From NCBI GenBank assembly GCA_041652555.1, contig JBAZHE010000022.1, positions 1-22,266 on the forward strand: DNA of 22,266 nt, written 5' to 3'. Position 1 is the stretch's first letter, and each line of letters opens with the position of its first letter. Both the position numbers and the translations under genes were made by a program. The stretch comes from JBAZHE01 sp041652555 (lineage in GTDB: Bacteria; Patescibacteriota; Patescibacteriia; Patescibacteriales; WJLG01). The notes below the pieces were generated by a model. That model did not search any database, had not been told where the DNA came from, and was given only the letters and a program-made list of their open reading frames with translations. Positions 1 to 7,234 of the stretch are shown in pieces.

Positions 1-99
1 TTGAGGAATAGTCTCATTTTGTTTAATTTTAAAAACAAATAAACTTACTAAAGCTAAAAATAAGACAACAGCGATAATTAAAATTAAATTCTTTTTCAT
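1..99 (-). CDS. Partial membrane-anchored or secreted protein (N-terminus only)
   Basis: An open frame of 33 codons starts with ATG at 99 and runs off the left edge. It begins MKKNLILIIAVVLFLALV, a short basic start followed by about 18 hydrophobic residues, then a charged stretch (KIKQNE). This is a classic signal peptide or signal anchor, so the protein probably faces outside or is held in the membrane. An AAAGG stretch lies directly before the ATG, and a TATACT hexamer at 130-135 could be the -10 box. The function cannot be read from this fragment. Confidence 0.6.
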   Translation of the reverse strand, partial: MKKNLILIIAVVLFLALVSLFVFKIKQNETIPQ

Positions 100-129
100 A
101 CCTTTTATGATAGCTCTTTTATCTAAAAT

Positions 130-135
130 AGTATA
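130..135 (-). promoter_or_regulatory. Possible -10 box for the left-edge gene
   Basis: On the minus strand this reads TATACT, about 30 nt before the ATG at 99. No convincing -35 box is seen. The rest of 100-283 holds nothing I can identify. Confidence 0.3.
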
Positions 136-276
136 ATTACTAGCTAAAGTTAGTTACCCCTTCCTTACCGTTCCAGCATCAAAAAATAATCTAATCCAAA
201 ATATTAATTTTGATAGAACTCAGATTAGAACTGATAACCTCCTTTGTTTACGGCTTTTTTTTACAAATTTGACTCC

Positions 277-305
277 AACAAAAAAACATGACCTAAATCA
301 TGTTT
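277..305 (-). terminator. Terminator after the tRNA-Gln gene
   Basis: AAACATGA at 284-291 pairs with TCATGTTT at 298-305 (8 bp stem, 6-nt loop). On the minus strand the stem runs into a T-rich tract (TTTTGTTG). On the plus strand it is also followed by T-rich sequence, so it may work both ways. Confidence 0.6.
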
Positions 306-322
306 CTTTGTTTTTGGCTAAC

Positions 323-349
323 GTTTAATGACCTGAGTCGGTCTTAAAC
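323..349 (-). other. Hairpin in the tRNA 3' trailer
   Basis: GTTTAA/TTAAAC and GACC/GGTC form a stacked stem with one bulged base and a 6-nt loop. It lies between the tRNA 3' end and the terminator, so it would be part of the precursor trailer. Any role in processing is inference. Confidence 0.35.
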
Positions 350-362
350 ACCAAAATGTTGT

Positions 363-436
363 TGGCTCGGGGACTTGGATTCGAACCAAGATAAACAGGT
401 CCAGAACCTGTTGTCCTACCATTGGACGATCCCCGA
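363..436 (-). tRNA. tRNA-Gln (anticodon CUG), CCA encoded
   Basis: The minus strand folds into a full cloverleaf. The acceptor is TCGGGGA/TCCCCGA, the D stem GTCC/GGAC, the anticodon stem ACAGG/CCTGT around loop TTCTGGA, and the T stem CTTGG/CCAAG around TTCGAAT. Loop position 33 is T and the anticodon is CTG, which reads CAG (Gln). The discriminator is G at 366, and CCA is genomically encoded at 363-365. The length is 74 nt including CCA. No second tRNA adjoins it. Confidence 0.95.
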
Positions 437-441
437 CTGCG

Positions 442-467
442 TCCATCGTAACCTTAGCGAAGATGGA
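442..467. repeat. 26-nt palindromic repeat, family F, copy 1
   Basis: TCCATC pairs with GATGGA around a 14-nt loop (GTAACCTTAGCGAA). A copy of the same length and loop pattern lies at 2963-2988 with a swapped base pair in the stem. This copy sits in the presumed leader of the tRNA-Gln transcript. A second hairpin, GTCCC/GGGAC around ATACTC, follows at 482-497. Confidence 0.65.
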
Positions 468-514
468 TTGCGCTCGCCGAAGTCCCATACTCGGGACGAA
501 GGAGAACTGTGCCT

Positions 515-520
515 ATTATA
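515..520 (-). promoter_or_regulatory. -10 box for the tRNA-Gln transcript
   Basis: The minus strand reads TATAAT, about 80 nt upstream of the mature tRNA end. The -35 region is weak (TTTAAA at 17-bp spacing). The implied leader of about 70 nt contains the two hairpins at 442-467 and 482-497. Confidence 0.5.
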
Positions 521-643
521 GCCACAGTGAAAGCTAATTTAAAACTATTGACTTCTTACTGGTTAATGGCGCTAAAAAATATTAAACTATTTTAATTATT
601 TTGTCAAAAAAACTGGATATCAACTTCCGCTGGCATGGCACTG

Positions 644-2308
644 TTAGCTAATGATTTTTCCGCCGAAAGTTTTTAATAGGCCGGACATCATGTCGTCGCT
701 AGAATCACCTCCTTTAATATTTTCATCGGCAACTTTTTCTTCAATAACCGTGGTGGGAATGTTTTGGGCCACTGAATTACCAGCATTATTTTCTTCCATT
801 TCCAAGGACTCATCAATAATTGTTTCAAGGACTAAAGGAGCGCCATAGACTTCTTTAAAAACATTCATAACAATCTCGCGCATTTTTCCTTCATCAATTC
901 GATCTTTATGTAATTTATATTTAAAAGCTAAACAAACTTTGCCACTAGAGGCTGTTCGCGGTTTACAGACGCGCAAAACAAAAGACAAAGAATGATTGTA
1001 CTTTTTTATTTTCGCCAAAACTTCACTCCATTTTTTCACTATAGTTTCCAAGTCAATTGAAACATTAGCTATTGGTGTAGAAATAGGTTCTTCGATAACT
1101 GCTAATGGCGCATCCCCTGTTTTTTCTTCAACAATCGGAGAAGAAAATTGCCTTACTGGGGTGATAGTCGGGCGAGGTGGAATAGAGGAAGCCGGAGCAG
1201 TTACCGACGTTGGAGTGGAAAAACATAATTCCGCCACCGCCATTTCCAAGGGTAATTGCAAAATAAAAGAATTTTTCATTTCCCGACGGGCGATGATAAA
1301 TTTTTCTAAAAAGCGAACTAAATCTTCTTGGGCTAAATCTTTTTTGACTTCATTTAATTTTATTTCAAAACTTTCTCCAATATCCAAGCCTAATTTCTCA
1401 CCTAAAGCCGGATTGATTTTAGAAATTAACACTTTCCGACACAATTCTATAAAATCTTCGGCAAATTTTTCCAAATCAACGCCATCGTCCAATAGTTTAT
1501 TAATTAAAGAAATGGCACTGCTGGCATCTTTTTTGAATAATAATTCCAGAAGTGAAATAATCTCACCAATATCGCTTCTGGGAATAACTAAATCAGCTTC
1601 GGCATCGGTTATTTCTTTGCCGGAAATCGCCACAATCTGCCCTAAAAGGCTTTCGGCGTCACGCATATGGCCTTCAGATTGGCGCGCGATGGATTCTAAT
1701 ATATTCTTGCCAACTTTAATGCCTTCGGAATGAACAATGTGCGATAATTTTTTCACCAAATCCTCTGTTCCAATCCGCTTAAAATCAAACCGTTCACAAC
1801 GGGAAATTATCGTCGCCGGAACTTTATGCGTTTCCGTAGTGCAAAGAATAAAAATTATTCTAGCCGGTGGCTCTTCTAAAATTTTTAATAAAGCATTAAA
1901 AGCTGAAATGGAAAGCATGTGAACTTCATCTATAATAAACACTTTAAATTTTTCTTTAGACGGTGCTAGGCGCGCCGAAGCAATAATATTCTCACGGACA
2001 TTATCCACGCCAGTGTTAGAAGCGGCGTCTATTTCTATAATATCCAACGAACGGGTGGCAACAATCTCTTCACAGGACGAACATTTATCACAAGGTTCAT
2101 GCTCCCCTTCTTTACGAGTCTGACAATTCACAGCCTTAGCTAAAAGGCGCGCAAAAGTTGTTTTGCCGACAGCGCGCGGGCCACAAAAAAGATAGGCGTG
2201 GGAAACTTTCCCCGCACTTATCTCGTGCTGTAAAGTAAGTTTAATATGATTCTGACCAACCGCTTCACCAAACTTCTGCGGGCGGTACTTTCTATATAAT
2301 GTAACCAT
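644..2308 (-). CDS. dnaX: DNA polymerase III subunit gamma/tau
   Basis: This is the clamp-loader ATPase of the replicase, 554 residues from the ATG at 2308. The start was chosen because MVTLYRKYRPQKF is the conserved DnaX N-terminus and sits 1 nt after the stop of the upstream gene; a longer open frame exists but overlaps that gene. Visible signatures are Walker A GPRAVGKTT (about residues 43-51), the zinc-binding Cys cluster ending CDKCSSC (about 80-86), DAASNTGVDN, the DExx-type Walker B IDEVHML, and the sensor-1 region with CTTET. After about residue 370 comes a low-complexity Pro/Thr linker, then a tau-like C-terminal domain ending LLKTFGGK. The gene is translationally coupled to the 202-residue protein upstream. 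No obvious slippery heptamer for a gamma form was noticed. Confidence 0.95.
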   Translation of the reverse strand: MVTLYRKYRPQKFGEAVGQNHIKLTLQHEISAGKVSHAYLFCGPRAVGKTTFARLLAKAVNCQTRKEGEHEPCDKCSSCEEIVATRSLDIIEIDAASNTGVDNVRENIIASARLAPSKEKFKVFIIDEVHMLSISAFNALLKILEEPPARIIFILCTTETHKVPATIISRCERFDFKRIGTEDLVKKLSHIVHSEGIKVGKNILESIARQSEGHMRDAESLLGQIVAISGKEITDAEADLVIPRSDIGEIISLLELLFKKDASSAISLINKLLDDGVDLEKFAEDFIELCRKVLISKINPALGEKLGLDIGESFEIKLNEVKKDLAQEDLVRFLEKFIIARREMKNSFILQLPLEMAVAELCFSTPTSVTAPASSIPPRPTITPVRQFSSPIVEEKTGDAPLAVIEEPISTPIANVSIDLETIVKKWSEVLAKIKKYNHSLSFVLRVCKPRTASSGKVCLAFKYKLHKDRIDEGKMREIVMNVFKEVYGAPLVLETIIDESLEMEENNAGNSVAQNIPTTVIEEKVADENIKGGDSSDDMMSGLLKTFGGKIIS

Positions 2309-2309
2309 T

Positions 2310-2918
2310 TTATTTATTTTTAATAATATTCTCAACTGCACCCCATTGTCCGCCGCCTTTTGGTATTAATAGAGCAACCTTATCGCCAACCGCACCTTTG
2401 AAATATGTAATGCTGGCAGTTAATACTTTCCATTTTTTTCCACCTTCGCCAAAGACGATAAAATCCCCCTCTTCATCTTTTTCCAAGTTACCCATCAAGC
2501 GTTCTCGTTCCGCCGGCTTGGTCTGCTTATAAACAAAAGTTCCGCGGTCGGTTATGGTTAATTTTAAGAAATCACCTTCTACCAATTTTGATTTGGAAGC
2601 ATAGTTTGGTGGCACACTATATTCTTTGCCATCAGGACCAATCATATTCTCACCATCAAAAACACCTTCTACGATATTGGAACCGTCGCCGTCTTCAGCT
2701 GAATTAATGATTTCCGCCAAGCCAATACGATCTTCATCTTCTTCGGATAAAAATCCGCCAAATAAAGATATTAGACGCTCATTATTTTCTTTAATATTCT
2801 TTAAAAGTTTTTTAGCTAAAATAATTTTAGCTTTTGGCAAAACAACCTCATCATCCCCCACCTCTTCGCTTTCTTCCTCTATTAACGAAATATCGTTATT
2901 TTCATTTTCTTTAGACAT
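2310..2918 (-). CDS. CPR-type protein of unknown function upstream of dnaX
   Basis: The 202-residue protein has no recognised catalytic motif. The first 30 residues are very acidic (runs of E and D). A basic, probably helical segment follows (KAKIILAKKLLKNIKENNERL, about residues 30-50). After about residue 85 comes a beta-rich region with GPDGKEYSVPPNYASKSKL and a GDFLKLTI strand, ending in a second strand-rich module. No membrane segment or signal peptide is present, so it is cytoplasmic. Its stop lies 1 nt before the dnaX ATG, so the two are certainly co-transcribed. From memory, proteins with the NYASKSKLVEGD pattern are frequent in Parcubacteria and annotated as hypothetical. The neighbour hints at a nucleic-acid role, but this is only inference. 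Confidence 0.85.
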   Translation of the reverse strand: MSKENENNDISLIEEESEEVGDDEVVLPKAKIILAKKLLKNIKENNERLISLFGGFLSEEDEDRIGLAEIINSAEDGDGSNIVEGVFDGENMIGPDGKEYSVPPNYASKSKLVEGDFLKLTITDRGTFVYKQTKPAERERLMGNLEKDEEGDFIVFGEGGKKWKVLTASITYFKGAVGDKVALLIPKGGGQWGAVENIIKNK

Positions 2919-2939
2919 ATTTTTGTTTGTTTTATGTTT

Positions 2940-2945
2940 ATTTTA
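2940..2945 (-). promoter_or_regulatory. Likely -10 box of the orf202-dnaX operon
   Basis: The minus strand reads TAAAAT, with a predicted start about 15 nt before the ATG at 2918. At 17-bp spacing the -35 position reads AGGACA (4 of 6 matches to TTGACA). Those bases lie in and beside the repeat at 2963-2988, so the repeat may supply part of the promoter. Confidence 0.4.
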
Positions 2946-2962
2946 CCTCTTTTTTGAGCCTG

Positions 2963-2988
2963 TCCTTTGTAGCTTTGGCGAGGAAGGA
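2963..2988. repeat. 26-nt palindromic repeat, family F, copy 2
   Basis: TCCTTT pairs with GAAGGA around loop GTAGCTTTGGCGAG. Compared with 442-467, stem position 4 changes from A to T and its partner from T to A, keeping the pair. It lies between the terminator of the VirD4-like operon and the promoter of the dnaX operon. Confidence 0.65.
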
Positions 2989-3008
2989 TTTCTACCTATA
3001 TGATATAT

Positions 3009-3033
3009 TAAAAAAGCCCTTTGTTCAAGGGCT
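3009..3033 (-). terminator. Terminator of the VirD4-like operon
   Basis: AGCCCTT pairs with AAGGGCT around TGTTC, followed on the minus strand by a run of six T. It lies about 30 nt past the stop at 3062. Confidence 0.85.
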
Positions 3034-3061
3034 CTGTTTTTCATATTTTTTATTGAAAAAA

Positions 3062-5587
3062 TTAGAACAATGTCAACCGTTTGTTTATTTCTGCTTCTGC
3101 TAGGGCGCGGTCGCGGCCATATTTCAAACGGGAAAGGTTACGGATTTTTTCAGCTATTTCCGGACGCTCGGCTCCTCCGTTTGGTGGCCAAAGAGTGCGC
3201 ATAGAGAATGGGCGCGAGGCGGTATTGTCAATTAATAATTTCACATAAGCGGTATAGGCCTCAATATTTATCAAATCATATTGATTAAAAACTGGGGAAA
3301 ATTCTTTTTCTAAAACTTCTGCGTCTTCGGAGCCGATTTTGAAAGAAAACCAGGAACCGACGTTACCAAAAACCGCTGCCTTAATAGAGTCGCCACCTTT
3401 GTCACCTAATTGTCCCATATATTGATGAGCCATGACTAGATTCAAACCATATTTACGAGCTTCGGATAGAATCGTATTGACTGAATCGGTTATAAAATTC
3501 TGGAACTCATCAATGTATAAATAAAAATCTTTACGCTCAGTGTCGGGCAAATCAGCGCGCGACAACGAGGCCATTAAAATTTTTCCAATTATTATCAAAC
3601 CCAAAAGATGCGCATTCATGTCCCCTATTTTACCTTTAGACAAATCAACTAAAAGAATCTTTTGCTTGTCCATTATATCACGCACGTTAAAAGAACTTTT
3701 TTGCTGGCCGATTATCGGACGCATAATATCATTAGAAACGAATTGAGTGAGTTTAGAAGTAATATATGGAACGATGTTAGCCAGGGCTGCCTCACCTCCG
3801 GCTTTTTCTGCTTGTTTGTGCCAGAAATCAACCACAGTCGGATCGGAACAATGATCAGATTTGAAACGACGAAATTCCGGATCAGACAAAACGCGCGGAA
3901 CTTCCATTAAAGTGCAACCTGATTCTGGATGTGCCATTATCAAGAGCAAAGCATTGCGCATATACTGTTCAAACATCGGGCCACCAGTAGCTTTCAAATC
4001 GTATAATTTATCAAAAATTTTAATTAACTCATTAATAACAAAAGTCTTTTGCTCTGGATAACGTTCGTCAAACTCTATTAAGTTAAGCCCCATTGGTCGG
4101 CCAATATCTGCTGGTGAAAAAATAACCACATCCTCGGCACGCTCAGGTGGAATGCGACGCAAAATATCCTCTATTAAATCACCGTGCGGATCAACTACGC
4201 CAACCCCCTCACCATTTAAAATATCTTGAAGCGCCAAGCCGGCAATAAATTTTGATTTACCAACCCCGGACTTACCAACAACATACATGTGGCGGCGACG
4301 GTCTGGTCGCTTAATACGGATTTCTGTTTCCACCCCGCGATAAAAATTCTTACCCAAAAGCAAACCTTCATTAGGAATATTTGATGGAGCAGCGGCCTGA
4401 CGAGCAGTAAGCCAAGCAATATTTGGTGTCTCAGCATTTCGTAAAGGGAAATGAAATATTCCAGCTAATTCTTCAGAATTTAACAAAAACGAATTATGCT
4501 CATTAAAACGACGATATACAAAATCTCTCACCAAATTACTATTCTTATGACTATTTCTAATTTTTAAAACATTACCGTATTCATAATAATTATAGCCAGC
4601 AAAAGCATTGGCCATATTAGAAAGGTAAGATGAACCACGCCCTTTATCAGCAGTGACAGCAACAACACGAATATTAACGTCTAATCCGGCTTTAGAATTT
4701 TTTTGTTCAATTGCTTTTAAGGCATCCTGCTCCATAGCTGACAAAACTTTTGGTTTTTTTTCTTCAGGTCTTTTTTCTTTATTTTGCTTTGGCCCAGCTT
4801 CAGAAGCGACGCTACCCAAAAACGACAAAATCTTTTCAAAGACGCCATTGTTTACTGTTTTAATTGATTCATTAAAACTATGGCCAGAATTAACTTCTTT
4901 AATAATTGAGGATATTTTTTTGTGCCAAGAACCACGAGCACTTCTGGCTACGATTTGCAAAGCAATAGCTTCGTTTTTTTCCAATTTACTCATGGCACTC
5001 ACAATCGCATTCATTGGATCAACCTCCATTTGATTGTAGCCGCGCAAAGGGAAAATAAAACTTCTCTTAGTTCTTAAAACACTAGAATAAATTTCTGAAT
5101 CAGGTCGAAAAATATTATAGTCTTTGACTTCTTCTATTAAAGCGTCTGGATAATTGGCGTGTATTTGTTGTTCCAAAAATCTAGCCGAAGTACGCGGAGC
5201 AACAGCATAAAAATAAATCTTCCCCTCATGGGCTACAATTTCAAAAGAAAAATGATCATCACGACCAGTGAGCCAAGAAATAAAACCACGCTGAGCCCTT
5301 AGTCCACCGATAGCAGTAAAAACAGCTTCACCAACAGCAATTTCTTCACGCAACTCCTGAGTAGTAAATTCTTTTTTATCTTCACCTGGTTTTTCTTTTG
5401 GCAAACGCACCAAAAAAACTGCCTGATGTTGATGTTGGTTGGCAAAAAAACGACTTCTCATTATTCTTAAAATTACCAGAATAATAATAAATAAAACTAA
5501 AATACTAACGGCAAAAACAGCTATAGTCGTTAAATCTACGCCGAAAAAATTATTTAAATTTTGAGAATAATCTGCGCCGTAATTCAT
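3062..5587 (-). CDS. VirD4/TraG-like DNA-pumping ATPase, membrane anchored
   Basis: This is a protein of 841 residues from ATG 5587; a TTG at 5602 would add five residues and has no better start signal. One strong N-terminal membrane helix (about residues 18-42, rich in I, L and V) is followed by basic residues, placing the rest in the cytoplasm. The first 400 residues form a soluble domain with a charged K/E-rich linker. The ATPase follows, with Walker A GKSGVGKS (about residue 440), DPHGDL, and Walker B YLYIDEFQNF (about residue 690), then MAHQYMGQL, as in the type IV coupling-protein/TraD-TraG family. These proteins are widespread in CPR genomes. No relaxase, VirB4 or pilin gene lies nearby, so a conjugation role is not shown; DNA or protein movement across the envelope is the cautious reading. 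It is co-directional with the 153-residue gene, 43 nt apart. Confidence 0.85.
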   Translation of the reverse strand: MNYGADYSQNLNNFFGVDLTTIAVFAVSILVLFIIILVILRIMRSRFFANQHQHQAVFLVRLPKEKPGEDKKEFTTQELREEIAVGEAVFTAIGGLRAQRGFISWLTGRDDHFSFEIVAHEGKIYFYAVAPRTSARFLEQQIHANYPDALIEEVKDYNIFRPDSEIYSSVLRTKRSFIFPLRGYNQMEVDPMNAIVSAMSKLEKNEAIALQIVARSARGSWHKKISSIIKEVNSGHSFNESIKTVNNGVFEKILSFLGSVASEAGPKQNKEKRPEEKKPKVLSAMEQDALKAIEQKNSKAGLDVNIRVVAVTADKGRGSSYLSNMANAFAGYNYYEYGNVLKIRNSHKNSNLVRDFVYRRFNEHNSFLLNSEELAGIFHFPLRNAETPNIAWLTARQAAAPSNIPNEGLLLGKNFYRGVETEIRIKRPDRRRHMYVVGKSGVGKSKFIAGLALQDILNGEGVGVVDPHGDLIEDILRRIPPERAEDVVIFSPADIGRPMGLNLIEFDERYPEQKTFVINELIKIFDKLYDLKATGGPMFEQYMRNALLLIMAHPESGCTLMEVPRVLSDPEFRRFKSDHCSDPTVVDFWHKQAEKAGGEAALANIVPYITSKLTQFVSNDIMRPIIGQQKSSFNVRDIMDKQKILLVDLSKGKIGDMNAHLLGLIIIGKILMASLSRADLPDTERKDFYLYIDEFQNFITDSVNTILSEARKYGLNLVMAHQYMGQLGDKGGDSIKAAVFGNVGSWFSFKIGSEDAEVLEKEFSPVFNQYDLINIEAYTAYVKLLIDNTASRPFSMRTLWPPNGGAERPEIAEKIRNLSRLKYGRDRALAEAEINKRLTLF

Positions 5588-5630
5588 AGAGATAAATCTC
5601 AAATATTAATTTTAAATTTTAAAAAAAGTT

Positions 5631-6092
5631 TTATTTCTTCATTTTAACAATCTCATCTGCTCTAATTTTTGCTTCTTGTTCTAAAAATAATTTATTAACA
5701 CCTGGCAGAACTGATAGCCATTTTCTTATTAAATTAACAATCTTGCTTAAATTAACCTTGGTTTTTTCTAGAAGCTTATTAATCTTGATTGCTGTTTCTT
5801 CGCCGGCCTTTCTAAACTCTGCTCTTTTTTCTGGAGACAAAGAAAGGTATATATCATCCAAACCGTGAGCTAATTTTTTTTCAATTTCTTGACGACGTTC
5901 TTCATAAAGAGAAACTGATACAACTGGTGCTGAACTTGACGGAGTATTAATTGCAGAAATATCGCTAACTTCTTTTTCAATCCCCTCTTTTGTTTTTTCC
6001 AAATTAAAATCAGGACGCGCTGGCGCCTTCTCAATAGAAGACTCTGGAGTTTTTGGTGTTTCAAAATTATTGGCGATTTTTAATTCTGGCAT
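5631..6092 (-). CDS. Small hydrophilic partner of the VirD4-like ATPase, unknown function
   Basis: The 153-residue protein has a disordered, Pro/Ser/Glu-rich first half (about residues 1-70) and a helical second half. The second half holds SLSPEKRAEF, KAGEETAIKINKLL and a more hydrophobic patch, LIRKWLSVLPGVNKLFLEQE, which could touch the membrane or the ATPase. No catalytic motif is seen. It is the first gene of an operon with the ATPase. From memory, similar small proteins precede the same ATPase in other CPR genomes, so it is likely an adaptor or substrate-handling factor; that role is inference. The promoter at 6101-6109 predicts a transcript starting about 2 nt before the ATG. Confidence 0.8.
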   Translation of the reverse strand: MPELKIANNFETPKTPESSIEKAPARPDFNLEKTKEGIEKEVSDISAINTPSSSAPVVSVSLYEERRQEIEKKLAHGLDDIYLSLSPEKRAEFRKAGEETAIKINKLLEKTKVNLSKIVNLIRKWLSVLPGVNKLFLEQEAKIRADEIVKMKK

Positions 6093-6100
6093 ATAAAATA

Positions 6101-6109
6101 ATTATAGCA
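6101..6109 (-). promoter_or_regulatory. Extended -10 promoter, near-leaderless start
   Basis: The minus strand reads TGCTATAAT, a perfect extended -10 (TGn plus TATAAT). There are 8 nt between it and the ATG at 6092, so the predicted transcript has only about 2 nt before the start codon. The -35 position is poor, as expected for extended -10 promoters. Confidence 0.6.
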
Positions 6110-6188
6110 CAAAAAAGACTAAACATTCTAGTGCTCATTAAAAAAATATGCTATGCTTTAATTAAGACAAAATTCAAATAAGGAGACT

Positions 6189-7160
6189 ATGTCTAAATAT
6201 CAAAAAATTTCACCAAAAATTCAAGAGCTTTTATTGTCTGGGCCAAAAAGCAAAGGCGCTATTCGCTGGCTCAATATCACTAATCCTGGCAAAGAGGAAT
6301 TAGATTTTTTAAGAAAAATAAAAAATTATAATTTTAATTTTAGTGAATTGCGCGCTTCTTCTTCTAATGCTCAAGCTGAGAGACCAATTCTAGAGGAGCA
6401 AGACAAATACTTCTTCTTGATTTTACATTTTCCAGCTTTTCGCGAAAATGAAATAATACCGGCGGAAATAAACTTTTTCTTGAGTCATAATTTTTTGGTT
6501 ACTTTGCATGATGGACGATTAAAAAGTTTAAATGATTTTTTTAACACCGCCAAAAAAGACGATGACTCTCTGGCAACAAAAAAATTTCCTTCCGCAGCCG
6601 TGCTTCTTTATGAAATTCTAAACAAACTTCTAAATGATTGTTATGGCTTAATGGACAAAAACAGCTTAAAGATTAATGAAATGGAGAAGATGATTTTTGC
6701 CGGCGAACAGAAAAAATCAGTAGTAAGTATTTTAGAATTAGAGCACAATATTATAAATATTCGCCGTATAATGTTGAGTCACAAAAACATCTTAAAGAAT
6801 CTTATTCTTTTAAAAAGCTCTATTATCCCCTCCTCGGTTATTAAAAACTTTTTTATAAATCTCATAGAACACACCAAGAGAATTTGGGAATTATCCGAAG
6901 GACAAAAAGAAACAATTGAGGCTTTGCGACGCGCTAACGAATCACTTTTGGATTACAAGACTAATAATATAATCAAAACCCTAACCATAGTTTCTATTGT
7001 TTTCACCCCACTATCGTTTATTGTTGCTCTATTTACCATGAGTGTTAACGGCAGTATGCCTTTTTTACACGCACCAAACGGCTTCTGGATTATTTCTTCC
7101 GGCCTAGGCGCAATTGCTTTTTTGATGCTAGTATTTTTTATCAGAAAAAAATGGCTCTGA
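6189..7160 (+). CDS. CorA-like divalent cation channel lacking the GMN signature
   Basis: The 323-residue protein has CorA architecture. A soluble N-terminal alpha/beta domain (about residues 1-125) includes a strand ending in FLVTLHDG, which corresponds to the 'vvTvh' strand of CorA. A long helical stalk follows (about 130-260, with WELSEGQKETIEALRRANESLLDYK). The C-terminus has two membrane helices (about 262-285 and 298-318). CorA proteins carry Gly-Met-Asn at the end of the first helix, forming the Mg2+ selectivity loop. Here that place reads FTMSVNGSMPF, with Thr-Met-Ser instead, although the nearby MP is kept. Ion specificity is therefore uncertain. A good SD, AAGGAG, lies 3 nt before the ATG. 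The gene diverges from the VirD4-like operon and ends on a TGA stop. Confidence 0.8.
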   Translation: MSKYQKISPKIQELLLSGPKSKGAIRWLNITNPGKEELDFLRKIKNYNFNFSELRASSSNAQAERPILEEQDKYFFLILHFPAFRENEIIPAEINFFLSHNFLVTLHDGRLKSLNDFFNTAKKDDDSLATKKFPSAAVLLYEILNKLLNDCYGLMDKNSLKINEMEKMIFAGEQKKSVVSILELEHNIINIRRIMLSHKNILKNLILLKSSIIPSSVIKNFFINLIEHTKRIWELSEGQKETIEALRRANESLLDYKTNNIIKTLTIVSIVFTPLSFIVALFTMSVNGSMPFLHAPNGFWIISSGLGAIAFLMLVFFIRKKWL

Positions 7161-7189
7161 TTTTCAATGATAAATTAAGATAAAAAAAT

Positions 7190-7217
7190 AGACGCCATTG
7201 TTGCGTCTCTTTTTTTT
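7190..7217. terminator. Bidirectional terminator between the corA-like gene and dus
   Basis: AGACGC at 7190-7195 pairs with GCGTCT at 7203-7208. It is followed by seven T on the plus strand and by ATTTTTTTA on the minus strand. It serves the two convergent genes. Confidence 0.85.
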
Positions 7218-7234
7218 ATAACACTTTGTATAAA

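Noticed and set aside
215..245. Resemblance of AACCTCCTTTG to the 3' end of 16S rRNA
   Set aside because: Only the anti-SD-like core matches; the preceding helix-45 sequence is absent.
996..1733. Plus-strand open frame of 245 codons inside dnaX
   Set aside because: It is antisense to a certain gene, Ser/Lys rich without domain pattern, and has no SD or promoter.
7158..7160. Possible use of UGA as glycine (code 25)
   Set aside because: UGA ends the CorA-like gene at the expected length before a terminator, and no UGA is needed inside any gene.
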